Shown piece by piece: positions 24,138-34,201 of a DNA stretch of 64,000 nucleotides. Position 1 is the stretch's first letter. The number at the start of each line of letters is the position of its first letter. The stretch comes from an uncultured Campylobacter sp. (GTDB taxonomy: Bacteria > Actinomycetota > Actinomycetes > Mycobacteriales > Mycobacteriaceae). Under the pieces are notes generated by a model that saw only the letters and a list, made by a program, of their open reading frames with translations, was not told the origin of the DNA and did not search any database. The stretch lies in contig CAMIME010000005.1 in NCBI GenBank assembly GCA_946221035.1, positions 1 to 64,000 on the forward strand, written 5' to 3'. A program made the translations under genes and the position numbers.

Positions 24138-25640
24138 CTACTCCGCCAGCTTCTTCGCGATGAGCTGGTTCACCTGCCCCGGATCCGCCTTGCCCTGGGT
24201 CGCCTTCATCACGGCACCCACGATCGCGCCGGTGACCTTCGTGTTACCCGCGCGATACTTCTCCACGATGTCCGGGTTCGCGGCCAGCGCTTCTTCGACC
24301 GCCTTCTCAATCGCGCCGTCGTCGCGCACCACTTCGAGCCCACGCTTAGCGACGACTTCGTCGACCGACCCCTCACCAGCAATCACGCCGTCAATGGCCT
24401 GACGCCCCAACTTGGTGGTGAGCTTGCCCTCCTTGACCAGCTCGACCACGCGCGCGACGTCGGCCGGGGTGATGCCGAGTGCATCGAGGTCCTTCCCGGC
24501 CTCGTTGGCCTTGCCGTTGATGTAGGAGACCCACCACGCGCGGGCTTCGTCCGGGGTCGCACCGGCCTCGACGGTATCCACGATGAGGTCCAGCGCTCCG
24601 GCGTTGACCAGGTCGCGGAACTCCTTCTCCGGCAGCTGCCACTCCTCCTGGATGCGGGCGCGGCGCACCCACGGCAGCTCAGGCAGAGTCGCACGGATCT
24701 CCTCAACCCACTCTGGCTTCGCGATCACCGGCGGCAGATCCGGGTCGTTGAAGTAGCGGTAGTCCGAGGCCTCCTCCTTCGGGCGGCCCTTCGAGGTGGA
24801 GCCGTCCTTTTCCTGGTAGTGGCGCGTCTCCTGCACCACTTCCCCGCCGTTTGCCAAGACAGCGGCCTGGCGCTGCATCTCGAAACGCACGGCCTGTTCC
24901 ACGGACTTCAGGGAGTTGATGTTCTTCGTCTCCGTGCGGGTGCCGAACTTCTCCTGGCCGACCGGACGCAGAGACACGTTCGCGTCGCAACGCATGCTGC
25001 CCTGATCCATCCGCGCATCGGAGACTCCCAGCGCCTTGACCAGCTCGCGCAGCGCACCGACATAGGCCTTCGCCACCTCCGGTGCACGCTCGCCTGCGCC
25101 GATGATCGGCTTGGTCACGATCTCGATGAGCGGGATGCCCGCGCGGTTGCAGTCCACCAGCGATGCGGTCGCACCCGTGATGCGACCGGACGAGGAGCCG
25201 AGGTGCGTCAGCTTGCCGGTGTCTTCCTCCATGTGTGCACGCTCGATCTCCACCCGCCACTCGGTGCCGTCCTCCAGCACGACATCCAGGTAGCCGTCGT
25301 ACGCAATCGGCTCGTCGTACTGCGAGATCTGGTAGTTCTTCGGCTGGTCCGGGTAGAAGTAGTTCTTGCGGGCAAACCGTGAGGATTCCGCGATCTTGCA
25401 GTTCAGCGCAAGACCGATCTTGATGGCCCACTCGACACCCTTGGCGTTGACTACGGGCAGCGCGCCCGGCAGGCCGAGGGAGACCGGGTCAATGTTCGTG
25501 TTCGGCTCCGCACCGAAGTGGGCGGAGGCGGTGGAGAACATCTTCGTGTCAGTTGCGAGCTCGACGTGCACCTCGAGACCCATGACCGGGTCGTACTTTT
25601 CCAGTACCTCGTCGTAATCCATCAGGTCGTACGCAGTCAT
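24138..25640 (-). CDS. gatB: Asp-tRNA(Asn)/Glu-tRNA(Gln) amidotransferase subunit B
   Basis: 500 aa, tRNA-binding and kinase subunit of GatCAB, which converts Glu-tRNA-Gln to Gln-tRNA-Gln. Family blocks GLEVHVELATDTKMFS, YPDQPKNYQISQYDEP, DCNRAGIPLIEIVT and RCDANVSLRP are present. The C-terminal YqeY-like tail domain ends at GQVNQLIAKKLAE. The ATG at 25640 has TAGACT 7 bases upstream. It is separated from gatC-gatA by pfkA, a glycosylase gene and an MFS gene, so it has its own promoter. Confidence 0.96.
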   Translation of the reverse strand: MTAYDLMDYDEVLEKYDPVMGLEVHVELATDTKMFSTASAHFGAEPNTNIDPVSLGLPGALPVVNAKGVEWAIKIGLALNCKIAESSRFARKNYFYPDQPKNYQISQYDEPIAYDGYLDVVLEDGTEWRVEIERAHMEEDTGKLTHLGSSSGRITGATASLVDCNRAGIPLIEIVTKPIIGAGERAPEVAKAYVGALRELVKALGVSDARMDQGSMRCDANVSLRPVGQEKFGTRTETKNINSLKSVEQAVRFEMQRQAAVLANGGEVVQETRHYQEKDGSTSKGRPKEEASDYRYFNDPDLPPVIAKPEWVEEIRATLPELPWVRRARIQEEWQLPEKEFRDLVNAGALDLIVDTVEAGATPDEARAWWVSYINGKANEAGKDLDALGITPADVARVVELVKEGKLTTKLGRQAIDGVIAGEGSVDEVVAKRGLEVVRDDGAIEKAVEEALAANPDIVEKYRAGNTKVTGAIVGAVMKATQGKADPGQVNQLIAKKLAE

Positions 25641-25645
25641 GCGGG

Positions 25646-26182
25646 CTAGTCTACTTCCCCGCCCGACGCGTCCGCGGTAGCCTCCCACACCTCGCGGTAG
25701 CTTTCGGCGAGCGTGGCCACCGTCTCGTGCGCGTTCAGCCCACTGGGGTTGCCCACCACCCACACCGGCACCCCGGCGAGGGTGTCGGGTTGGAGGCCGC
25801 GGGTGGCCTTTGGCCGCCGGAACGCGTCGCGGTAGGCACCGATGCCCGCAAACATGACCGCCCCGGGCCGATGCTTTTCGACGACCTCGGTCAGCCTGAC
25901 CGCCCCGTCGCGCAACTCGTCCCGGCTCAACTCCGACGCTTTCGGAGTCATGCGGCCCACGAGGTTGGTGAATCCGATGCCCAGGGAGGCGAGCAGGGTG
26001 TCGTCGTCACGCGAAAGGCCCCGCTCTGCGTGGATGCGGCGCGGGGTGATGCCCGCGGTTTCGAGCGCCGGCCAGAAGCGGTTGCCGGGGTGGGCGAATG
26101 GGGCGTCGACTTCCTCCGAGCGCGCACCCGGGTTGATGCCCACGATGAGCAGGCGGCAGGGGTCAGGGATGCGGTCGTGCAC
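25646..26182 (-). CDS. mug: mismatch-type uracil-DNA glycosylase (Mug/TDG family)
   Basis: 178 aa base-excision repair enzyme removing U or T opposite G. The active-site motif is GINPG (Asn as in Mug), followed by FAHPGNRFWPAL and the second motif NPSGLNAH. The GTG start lies immediately after the pfkA TAA, so it is cotranscribed with pfkA, though the functional link is not clear. Its last codons hold the gatB -10. Confidence 0.85.
   Translation of the reverse strand: MHDRIPDPCRLLIVGINPGARSEEVDAPFAHPGNRFWPALETAGITPRRIHAERGLSRDDDTLLASLGIGFTNLVGRMTPKASELSRDELRDGAVRLTEVVEKHRPGAVMFAGIGAYRDAFRRPKATRGLQPDTLAGVPVWVVGNPSGLNAHETVATLAESYREVWEATADASGGEVD
25648..25653 (-). promoter_or_regulatory. -10 element of gatB
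   Basis: TAGACT on the minus strand, 7 bases before the gatB ATG and inside the end of the glycosylase gene. Confidence 0.5.
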
Positions 26183-27214
<1,032 letters not shown>

Positions 27215-27221
27215 ACCTGCC

Positions 27222-27227
27222 AGGCTA
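27222..27227 (-). promoter_or_regulatory. -10 element of pfkA
   Basis: TAGCCT on the minus strand, 7 bases before the ATG at 27214. Confidence 0.5.
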
Positions 27228-28556
27228 CCCGCGAAGCCGAAGCGACGACACCGCACCGATCAGCATCGCAGCGCACGGCAACGCAAGCGCCCAACCGGCG
27301 GTGGATTCGATGGCGCCGGAAGCCAGCACCATACCCACCAGCGCCACGCCGAGGACGGACCCGACCTGGCGGGCGGTGTTGTACAGCCCGGAAGCCGCGC
27401 CAGTTTCGTGCTCGGGGATACCGCGCATGGTCACCGCCGCATTGGGCGCCCACACGAACGCCCCGCCGATGCCCAGCAGCGACGTCACGGCGCTAAACCA
27501 CCACACGCCCGCCCCGGTGTGAATCAGGGCGATCGCCAGCGCCAGCCCCGCCGCGGAGACGGTGAAGCCCGCGGCGCAAAGCTTGCCCGGGTCGCGCCGG
27601 TCCGTCAGGGACCCGGCAACCGGGGTCAGCACGAGCGCGAATACGGACATGGGCGCGGTGACGGCGCCGGATACCGTCGGCGGGGCGCCGGCGACGGTTT
27701 GCAGCCAGTACATCAGCGGGATGAACATCGACGCCACGGTAAAGCCCATCGCGGCCACGCCCAGTGCGCCGAGCGCAAACGAGCGGTTCAGCATGAGCTC
27801 CACGGGCAGGAACCCATCGTCGGTGCCGTTTCGGGCCGAGAGCACCAACACACCGATCAGTAGCGCGCCGAAGAGGAACGAGGGCCACTGCCCGAACTGG
27901 ATGCCGTAGACCAGCAGCCCCAACCCGCCGAAGGAAAGCAGGACCGGCAACAGAGGCACCCGTGCGTTGCTGCGCGGCAGCCGCGGTAGCGCGATCAGAC
28001 CTGCGACCAGCGCCACCGCACCAAGGGCGGCTTGGGTGAAAAACGCGGCACGCCAGCCGAAGCCCTCTGCCACTGCCCCGCCGACCACTGGGCCGATTAG
28101 CGACGCCACCGAGCCGATCACGCCCCAGGCGGCGAACGCCCGGCCCTGTTTGTCCTCCTCGAACACGCGCGGGATCAGGCCGAACGCCTGCGGTAAGAAC
28201 ACCGCGGCACCCACACCCTGCAGGCCGCGGGCCACAACCAGGGAGCCGAACGACCAAGACACGCCCGCACCCACCAGGGCGGCCACGTAGATGGCAAGGC
28301 CGACGAGGAAGACGCGGCGTTGCCCGAAGGCGTCGCCAAGTTTGCCCGTCGCAGGCATGGGTGCGACGGTGCACAGCAAGTACACGCTGGTCAGCCACAC
28401 GGCGTCGCCGACACCGTAGGGCAACAACGGGGTGATCACGGGCATGAAGCCCTGGTCGATCAGAACAAGAAAATACCCCGCGGCAAGCGCCGCGAGGGTA
28501 CTCCAGGGGTTAACGGCCGGCTTCAAAAGCGGCACCGACGCGGTACAGTCGCGCAT
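27225..28556 (-). CDS. MFS transporter, DHA2-like drug/metabolite exporter
   Basis: About 443 aa with 12-14 membrane helices. The MFS loop motif is GKLGDAFGQRRVFLVGL, and motif C-like GVIGSVASLIGPVVGG follows, as in proton-driven multidrug exporters. A second-half loop TDRRDPGKL is present. The gene overlaps the end of gatA, so it is probably translated from the gatCA mRNA. The start is uncertain: ATG at 28556 is given, with GTG at 28535 a good alternative. Substrate unknown. Confidence 0.8.
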   Translation of the reverse strand: MRDCTASVPLLKPAVNPWSTLAALAAGYFLVLIDQGFMPVITPLLPYGVGDAVWLTSVYLLCTVAPMPATGKLGDAFGQRRVFLVGLAIYVAALVGAGVSWSFGSLVVARGLQGVGAAVFLPQAFGLIPRVFEEDKQGRAFAAWGVIGSVASLIGPVVGGAVAEGFGWRAAFFTQAALGAVALVAGLIALPRLPRSNARVPLLPVLLSFGGLGLLVYGIQFGQWPSFLFGALLIGVLVLSARNGTDDGFLPVELMLNRSFALGALGVAAMGFTVASMFIPLMYWLQTVAGAPPTVSGAVTAPMSVFALVLTPVAGSLTDRRDPGKLCAAGFTVSAAGLALAIALIHTGAGVWWFSAVTSLLGIGGAFVWAPNAAVTMRGIPEHETGAASGLYNTARQVGSVLGVALVGMVLASGAIESTAGWALALPCAAMLIGAVSSLRLRG

Positions 28557-29991
28557 CCTCGAACGCCGGGGCAATCAGCTGCAGGCCGACCGGAAGACCG
28601 GTGTCGCTAGCCATGCCTGCGGGCACGGACATGCCGGGAAGACCCGCGAGGTTCAGCGGCAGGGTGAACAGGTCGAAGTTGTACATCGCCAGCGGGTCGT
28701 CCACCTTCTCACCGATGCCGAAGGCGGTGGAGGGAACGGCCGGTGCAGCGATGACGTCGCACTGCTCGAAAGCCTTTTTGAAGTCCTGGGCAATCAGGGT
28801 GCGCACGCGCTGCGCCTGCAGGTAGTACGCGTCGTAGTAGCCCACGGACAGCGCGTAGGTGCCCAGGATGATGCGGCGCTTGACCTCCGCGCCGAAGCCC
28901 TCACCGCGCGAAGCTGCCATGACTTCCTCAGCAGAGCGGGAGCCGTCGTCGCCGACGCGCAGGCCGTAGCGCATGCCGTCGAAGCGCGCGAGGTTCGAAG
29001 ACACCTCGGACATCTGAATGATGTAGTACGCGCCCATGACGTCGTCGAAGCTCGGGCAATCGACCTCCACGATCTGCGCACCCTGACGCTCAAATTGCGC
29101 GTACGCGGCGTCGATGGCTTCCTTCACGCCGTCCTGCGTGCCGGGGCGCTCGAACTGCTTCACACGGCCGATGCGCACGCCCGTCAGGTCGCCGGAAGCG
29201 CCTTCGCGGGCGGCGTCGGCGCACGCCGGCACCTCGCGCTCAACGCTCGTGGCGTCGAACTCGTCGTGCCCTGCGATGATCTCGTGCAACAGCGCCGTGT
29301 CCAACACGTTGTTCGCGCACGGGCCGACCTGGTCCAGGGAGGATGCGCAGGCGATTACGCCGTAGCGCGACACGCCGCCGTACGTTGGCTTCACGCCAAC
29401 GGTGCCGGTCAGCGATGCCGGTTGGCGGATCGAGCCGCCGGTATCCGTGCCAATACCTAGCGGAGCCTGGCCCGCAGCCAACGCCGCCGCCGTGCCGCCG
29501 CCCGAGCCGCCCGGAACCTTCGAGGTGTCGTGCGGGTTCTTCGTTACCTTGTAGGCCGAATTCTCCGTCGACGACCCCATCGCGAACTCATCCAGGTTCG
29601 TCTTCCCCAAAATCGGGATGCCAGCCGCGCGCAGCTGCTTCACGACGGTCGCGTCGTACGGGCTCATGTAGCCCTCCAGCATCTTGGAGGCGGCCGTCGT
29701 CGGGGCATCGGTGGTCACCAGCAGGTCCTTCAGCGCCAGCGGCACGCCGGCGAGGGCACTGGCGGGCTGCTCCCCTGCCTTCACCTGCGCGTCGACCTTG
29801 TCCGCGGCGGCAAGGGCTTCCTCCGCGCCGACGTGGAGGAACGCGCCGATTTCTCCGTCAGTTTCCGCAATGCGGTCCAAGAACGCCTGCGTAACCTCGC
29901 GAGAGGTGACTTCGCCCGCCTGGATCATCTTCGCCAGCTCGTGCGCTGGCTTAGCGACGAGACCTTCGGCCGGAATCGTGTACTGCGTCAT
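28510..29991 (-). CDS. gatA: Asp-tRNA(Asn)/Glu-tRNA(Gln) amidotransferase subunit A
   Basis: 493 aa amidase subunit that releases ammonia from glutamine for GatCAB. The Lys-cisSer-Ser triad of the amidase signature family is seen in LALKDLLVT and in GGSGGGTAAALAAGQAPLG and GTDTGGSIRQPASLTG. It begins 3 bases after the gatC stop, so the two are coupled. Confidence 0.96.
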   Translation of the reverse strand: MTQYTIPAEGLVAKPAHELAKMIQAGEVTSREVTQAFLDRIAETDGEIGAFLHVGAEEALAAADKVDAQVKAGEQPASALAGVPLALKDLLVTTDAPTTAASKMLEGYMSPYDATVVKQLRAAGIPILGKTNLDEFAMGSSTENSAYKVTKNPHDTSKVPGGSGGGTAAALAAGQAPLGIGTDTGGSIRQPASLTGTVGVKPTYGGVSRYGVIACASSLDQVGPCANNVLDTALLHEIIAGHDEFDATSVEREVPACADAAREGASGDLTGVRIGRVKQFERPGTQDGVKEAIDAAYAQFERQGAQIVEVDCPSFDDVMGAYYIIQMSEVSSNLARFDGMRYGLRVGDDGSRSAEEVMAASRGEGFGAEVKRRIILGTYALSVGYYDAYYLQAQRVRTLIAQDFKKAFEQCDVIAAPAVPSTAFGIGEKVDDPLAMYNFDLFTLPLNLAGLPGMSVPAGMASDTGLPVGLQLIAPAFEDARLYRVGAAFEAGR

Positions 29992-29994
29992 CGC

Positions 29995-30294
29995 TTACTC
30001 CCCTTCTCCGAGAATTTGCGGGACCACGAACCGGTCTTCCTCCACGGCCGGCGCCTGATCGAGCGCCTCGGCCTGGGTGAGCGTCGTCTTTTGCACGTCC
30101 TCGCGCATTCCGGCCTCAATGGAGTGCGGGTGGCTCATCGGCTCAACCCCGTCGGTGTCCACGCTTCGCACCTTCGACACCGCGTCGATGATCGTGTCCA
30201 GCTGCGTCGCGATGTCGTCCAGCTCCTCGTCTTTCAGCGCAATGCGCGCGAGCCGGGCGATGCGCGACACGTCGTCGCGAGAAAACTCAGCCAC
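29995..30294 (-). CDS. gatC: Asp-tRNA(Asn)/Glu-tRNA(Gln) amidotransferase subunit C
   Basis: 99 aa; small subunit that wraps around GatA and stabilises GatCAB. Family segments are FSRDDVSRIARLARIAL, QLDTIIDAVSKV and the C-terminal FVVPQILG. The GTG at 30294 gives the family length and has a purine-rich GGGACGGAAAG upstream. An upstream ATG would add 25 atypical residues and run into the promoter. Confidence 0.92.
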   Translation of the reverse strand: MAEFSRDDVSRIARLARIALKDEELDDIATQLDTIIDAVSKVRSVDTDGVEPMSHPHSIEAGMREDVQKTTLTQAEALDQAPAVEEDRFVVPQILGEGE

Positions 30295-30334
30295 TGTGCT
30301 TTCCGTCCCTTCCAGGTTGCGTTCAACGCGGATC

Positions 30335-30340
30335 ATCTTA
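30335..30340 (-). promoter_or_regulatory. -10 element of gatCA
   Basis: TAAGAT on the minus strand, about 40 bases before the gatC GTG; it faces away from the ACT-gene promoter 14 bases further on. Confidence 0.45.
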
Positions 30341-30354
30341 CGACACCGCCCTGC

Positions 30355-30360
30355 TATAAA
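30355..30360 (+). promoter_or_regulatory. -10 element of the ACT-domain gene
   Basis: TATAAA, 7 bases before the ATG at 30368; leaderless arrangement that fixes the start. Confidence 0.55.
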
Positions 30361-30367
30361 AGAGGTC

Positions 30368-31033
30368 ATGTCCTACCTCATCCGCGTCTCCCTCCCGGAC
30401 GTGCCGGGCAGCCTCGGCCAGCTCGCCGAGGCGTTTGGCATGAACGACGCCGACATCAAGTCAGTGGACATTGTGGAGACCGCGCACGACGGCTCGGTCA
30501 CCGACGACATCGTGGTCGAACTCCCCACCGGCGTGATGGTTGACACCCTGATCACCGCCGTGGCCTCCGTCGACGGCGCCGAAGTCGACTCCATCCGCCC
30601 ATTTACCGGCCGGGTGGACCGCCGCGGCCAGATTCAGATGCTCGCCCGCATCGCTTCCCACAGCGGCAACCTGGAAAAGACGCTAAACGAACTCGTAGGT
30701 GTCATCCCCGGCGCGGTGACGTCGTCCTGGGCCGTCGTGCTGCGCAATACCGACACTGGGCTTGAACGCGTGGCCGCATCCCAGGCCGCGCCGGAAGACG
30801 ACGGATCACGCCCCAGGCCCCTCGACATCACCAAAGCCTGCGTGCTCGACCCGGAAACCGACCAGTGGGCGCCGCGCAGCTGGTTCCAGCTTGACACGGC
30901 CCTGACGATTACGCCGCTGCACGGCACTGACTTGCTGCTGGCGGTTGGCCGCGTGGGTGGTCCGGACTTCCTCGCCTCCGAGGTCACCCAGATCGGCGAC
31001 CTCGGCTGCATCATCGGCGCAATGCTGAGCTAG
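30368..31033 (+). CDS. ACT-domain protein
   Basis: 221 aa. An N-terminal ACT domain (YLIRVSLPDVPGSLGQLAEAFG, DIKSVDIVE) is of the type that binds amino acids. A second, non-ACT domain at about 95-221 ends with LLAVGRVGGPDFLASEV and a Gly/Ile-rich tail. No enzymatic motif is seen, so it is probably a small-molecule sensor. Proteins of this kind occur at the same place beside gatC and ligA in other corynebacteria. The last 4 bases overlap the end of ligA. Confidence 0.7.
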   Translation: MSYLIRVSLPDVPGSLGQLAEAFGMNDADIKSVDIVETAHDGSVTDDIVVELPTGVMVDTLITAVASVDGAEVDSIRPFTGRVDRRGQIQMLARIASHSGNLEKTLNELVGVIPGAVTSSWAVVLRNTDTGLERVAASQAAPEDDGSRPRPLDITKACVLDPETDQWAPRSWFQLDTALTITPLHGTDLLLAVGRVGGPDFLASEVTQIGDLGCIIGAMLS

Positions 31034-33048
31034 ACCTCACCCGTTTCTAGCAGCTGCACAAACTGCGCCTCGTTGAGGATCGGCCGACCCAGCTCCTCCG
31101 CCTTCGCTGCCTTGGAGCCGGCGTTTTCCCCGACCACGACGTAGTCAGTCTTCTTCGACACCGAGCCTGCCGCTTTGCCGCCCCGGGCCAAGATGGCTTC
31201 CTTCACTTCGTCGCGGGTGAAGCCCTCGAGGGTGCCGGTGACCACCACGGTGAGCCCCTCCAGGGTCTGGGGTGCGCGATCCTCCTCGCTGGTTTCCATG
31301 GTCACGCCTGCTTCGGCCCAGCGTCGGACGATCTCGCTGTGCCAGTCGACCTCGAACCACTCCTTGAAGCTTTCTGCAATCACTTGGCCGACACCGTCGG
31401 TTTCGGCGAGGTCGACCGTAGGTGCGTCGATAAGCGATTGCATCGAGTGGAAGCGTGAGGCGAGCGCACGGGCGGCGGTGGGGCCGACGTGGCGGATCGA
31501 GAGAGCGACGATGACGCGCCACAGGTCGGTCTCACGGGCGGTCTCCAGGTTCGCGAGGAGCTTCTTGCCGGCGGCGTTGACCGCGCCGTCCTTGCGGGTG
31601 TACGCGCTGGACTTTTTCAGGTCGTCTTCAGTGAGGTCGAATAGGCAGGCCTCGTCCTCGAGGACACCGGAGGCGATGAGGTCTTGCGCGCCCTTCTCGC
31701 CCAGTGCCTCGATGTCGAACGCACCGCGCGAGGCGATGTACTCCAGGCGCGCGCCCAGCTGCGCCGGGCACGAGCGGGTGTTCGGGCAGCGCCAGTCCGC
31801 GTCCCCCTCCTTTGCCGGCGCGAGTTTGGTGCCACAGACCGGGCAGTTATCGGGGAAGACGAACTCGCGCTCGGTGCCGTCGCGAAGGTCCGCCACCGGG
31901 CCCAGCACCTCGGGGATGATTTCACCCGCCTTGCGCACCACCACCGTGTCGCCGATGAGCACGCCCTTGCGCTTCACCTCGTGCTGGTTGTGCAGCGTGG
32001 ACATGGATACCGTCGAGCCTGAAACGAACACGGGCTCCAAGATCGCGAACGGGGTTGCCCGGCCGGTGCGGCCGATGGACACGGCGATGTCGAGAAGCTT
32101 CGTGGTTACCTCCTGCGGCGGGTATTTGTAGGCGATGGCCCAACGCGGAGCGCGGGACGTGGCGCCGAGGGAGCGCTGCTTTGCAACGTCATCGACCTTC
32201 ACCACAAGCCCATCCATTTCGTGGATCGCGTCGTTGCGGTGCTCGCCCCAGTAGTTCACGGCCTCAAGGACCTCGTCGGCGGTTGCGGCGCGTTTCGTGT
32301 ACTCGCTCACCGGCAGGCCCCACTCGGCGAGCTTTTCGTACGCCTCGTGCTGGGTTTGCGGCGTGAAGCCTTCGCGTGCCCCGATGCCGTGGCAGATCAT
32401 GCGCAGCTTGCGCTTTTTCACGTCCTCCGGATTCTTCTGGCGCAGGCCGCCCGCGGCGGTATTGCGCGGGTTGGCAAAGGGTTTGCCCCCCTCCTTCTGC
32501 CGAAGCTCGTTGAGTTCCGGGAAGTCCTCGGGCCGGATGAAAACCTCGCCGCGCACTTCCAAAAACTCCGGCGCATCACCGGTCAGTGTGTGCGGGATGT
32601 CCCCGATCACGCGCGCGTTGGCCGTGATGTCTTCGCCTGTGGTGCCGTCGCCACGCGTCGCCGCCCGAGTGAGCTCGCCGCGCTCGTAGATGAGGTCGAT
32701 GGACACGCCGTCGATCTTGAGCTCAGTGAGGTACGGCCCCGGGGTCTTGGCCAGCCAATCGCGCATCTCCTCCTCGGAAAAGACGTTGTCCAGGCTCATC
32801 ATGCGCTCCGGGTGCTGCACATCCGCGAACGCCGAATCGGTCGGAGCGGCGCCGACTTCCTTCGTCGGCGATTCCGGCACCGCCAGTTCCGGATGCTCCT
32901 CCTCCAGCGCCTGGAGCCTGCGGAACAGCTCGTCGAACTCCTTGTCCGAGATCACCGGCTGGCCGTTGTAGTACAGGTCGCGGTGGCGGCGGACTTCCTC
33001 GGCCAGCTCATCCCACTCACGCAAGAGATCGGGGTTCACATCACTCAC
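31030..33048 (-). CDS. ligA: NAD-dependent DNA ligase
   Basis: 672 aa; seals nicks in replication and repair using NAD. Order of domains: NAD-binding Ia, adenylation domain with the active Lys in YLTELKIDGVSIDL, OB fold, a four-Cys zinc finger (CPVCGTKL...CPNTRSCPAQL), helix-hairpin-helix repeats (DIEALGEKGAQDLI, GVGQVIAESF) and a C-terminal BRCT domain (GLTVVVTGTLEGFTR). The GTG at 33048 is chosen because TACACT lies 8 bases upstream and the length matches the family. Confidence 0.95.
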   Translation of the reverse strand: MSDVNPDLLREWDELAEEVRRHRDLYYNGQPVISDKEFDELFRRLQALEEEHPELAVPESPTKEVGAAPTDSAFADVQHPERMMSLDNVFSEEEMRDWLAKTPGPYLTELKIDGVSIDLIYERGELTRAATRGDGTTGEDITANARVIGDIPHTLTGDAPEFLEVRGEVFIRPEDFPELNELRQKEGGKPFANPRNTAAGGLRQKNPEDVKKRKLRMICHGIGAREGFTPQTQHEAYEKLAEWGLPVSEYTKRAATADEVLEAVNYWGEHRNDAIHEMDGLVVKVDDVAKQRSLGATSRAPRWAIAYKYPPQEVTTKLLDIAVSIGRTGRATPFAILEPVFVSGSTVSMSTLHNQHEVKRKGVLIGDTVVVRKAGEIIPEVLGPVADLRDGTEREFVFPDNCPVCGTKLAPAKEGDADWRCPNTRSCPAQLGARLEYIASRGAFDIEALGEKGAQDLIASGVLEDEACLFDLTEDDLKKSSAYTRKDGAVNAAGKKLLANLETARETDLWRVIVALSIRHVGPTAARALASRFHSMQSLIDAPTVDLAETDGVGQVIAESFKEWFEVDWHSEIVRRWAEAGVTMETSEEDRAPQTLEGLTVVVTGTLEGFTRDEVKEAILARGGKAAGSVSKKTDYVVVGENAGSKAAKAEELGRPILNEAQFVQLLETGEV

Positions 33049-33056
33049 GCTTGACG

Positions 33057-33062
33057 AGTGTA
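33057..33062 (-). promoter_or_regulatory. -10 element of ligA
   Basis: TACACT on the minus strand, 8 bases before the GTG at 33048; it decides this start. Confidence 0.5.
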
Positions 33063-33117
33063 GCCATCCCCTTGAGCTGGCCGAATCGCTTCCCCCGGCC
33101 CGTGTCGGCGCGCTCGT

Positions 33118-33123
33118 TAGAAT
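33118..33123 (+). promoter_or_regulatory. -10 element of the exonuclease gene
   Basis: TAGAAT, 7 bases before the ATG at 33131; the ATG at 33122 would overlap the hexamer. Confidence 0.55.
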
Positions 33124-33130
33124 GACTCGC

Positions 33131-33805
33131 ATGGCTGCCACCTTCGACGCCTCGCGCATGCTCTCGTTCGACCTCGAAACCACCTCGGCGAACCCGTTCG
33201 AGGCCCGGATAGTCACCTCCGCGCTCGTGCGTATCGACGGCTCCGGGGCCCACGCCACGGAGCACCTCGCCGACCCAGGTGTGGAGATCCCGGAGGAAGC
33301 GGCAGCAGTCCACGGCATCACCACGGAGAAGGCGCGCGCCGATGGCAGGCCCCACGAGGATGTGCTGCGTGAGACGGTGGAAACGATCAAGCAGGGCTGG
33401 GACGACGGGTTCACCCTCGTGGTGTTCAACGCGGCCTACGACCTCACTGTCCTGCGCCAGCTCACGGGCGACTTCACGGTGACGGGCCCGGTCTACGACC
33501 CCTTCGTCATAGACAAGGCGCGGGACCGCTACCGCAAAGGCAAGCGCAACCTCGGTTCGATGTGCGAGCACTACGGGGTGCGCATCGACAATGCCCACGA
33601 GGCCACCGCAGATGCCCTGGCCGCAGCAAGGGTTGCATGGAAACAGGTACGGCAGTGGCCGGACCTCACGCAGCTGGATGCGGGGGATCTGATGGAGTAC
33701 CAGGCCGTGGAGTACTACAGGATGCAGCAGGATTTCAAGACCTACCTGGAAGCGCGGGGCCGCGACGCAGGCGAGATGCGTCTCGGCTGGCCAATGCAGG
33801 GTTAA
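33131..33805 (+). CDS. DEDDh 3'-5' exonuclease
   Basis: 224 aa. Motif I is LSFDLETTSANPFEAR (Asp and Glu). A second motif region holds VVFNAAYDLTVLRQL, and motif III is NAHEATADALAAARV, giving the DEDDh residues including the His. An N-terminal extension HGITTEKARADG is typical of DnaQ-like proteins. A C-terminal part (YYRMQQDFKTYLEARGRD) is specific to actinobacteria. Probably DNA repair or nucleic acid turnover. Divergent from ligA. Confidence 0.85.
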   Translation: MAATFDASRMLSFDLETTSANPFEARIVTSALVRIDGSGAHATEHLADPGVEIPEEAAAVHGITTEKARADGRPHEDVLRETVETIKQGWDDGFTLVVFNAAYDLTVLRQLTGDFTVTGPVYDPFVIDKARDRYRKGKRNLGSMCEHYGVRIDNAHEATADALAAARVAWKQVRQWPDLTQLDAGDLMEYQAVEYYRMQQDFKTYLEARGRDAGEMRLGWPMQG

Positions 33806-33812
33806 GGGGCAG

Positions 33813-33854
33813 TATGCTATCCTTGAATCAGAAATGGGAGGAGTTGATTCAGAA
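33813..33854 (+). promoter_or_regulatory. promoter and probable autoregulatory operators of the Xre-ImmA-PIN operon
   Basis: A -10 TATGCT (33813-33818, overlapped by TATCCT) is followed by two similar 11-mers, TTGAATCAGAA (33823-33833) and TTGATTCAGAA (33844-33854). Each contains the small palindrome TGANTCA and they are 21 bases apart, two helix turns. The first covers the expected transcription start and the second runs into the start codon. GGGAGGAG between them is the ribosome site. Confidence 0.6.
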
Positions 33855-34201
33855 TGCAGGTACCTGAGGACTTTGGGGCGCGCCTCAAGGCGATGCGGCT
33901 CGCCCGCGGCATGAACCAGCGCGAGCTCGCATCCGCCGTCGATGGAGCGCTGTCCCAATCCGGAATCACCCGTTTGGAAAACGGGCAGAAGGTTCCAACA
34001 ACCAGCGAACTCCTGGCCTTAAGTTGGGCGCTTGGGACCGGTCTCGATGAATTCACCGATGCTGTGCCGTTGAGCAAGAGAAGGACGTGGGCCGCACGCT
34101 CCCAGTTCCGAGCCGACACGTCGGAGGCCCTCGAGGCACTGACGGCGCAGTTGCAGCTGCGCAACACGCTGGATGAGGTTTTGAGCAGCCGTGCAACCTA
34201 G
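33854..34201 (+). CDS. Xre-family helix-turn-helix regulator (antitoxin-like)
   Basis: 115 aa. The N-terminal HTH_3 domain at about 5-62 reads FGARLKAMRLARGMNQRELA then SQSGITRLENGQKVPTTSEL, a classical Xre DNA-binding motif. The C-terminal third is helical (EALEALTAQLQLRNTLDEVL) and may bind the next protein. GGGAGGAG lies 10 bases before the ATG. The stop overlaps the ImmA gene by 11 bases. Together with the ImmA-type protein it has the composition of Xre-COG2856 antitoxins, which are more often one fused chain. Confidence 0.85.
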   Translation: MQVPEDFGARLKAMRLARGMNQRELASAVDGALSQSGITRLENGQKVPTTSELLALSWALGTGLDEFTDAVPLSKRRTWAARSQFRADTSEALEALTAQLQLRNTLDEVLSSRAT

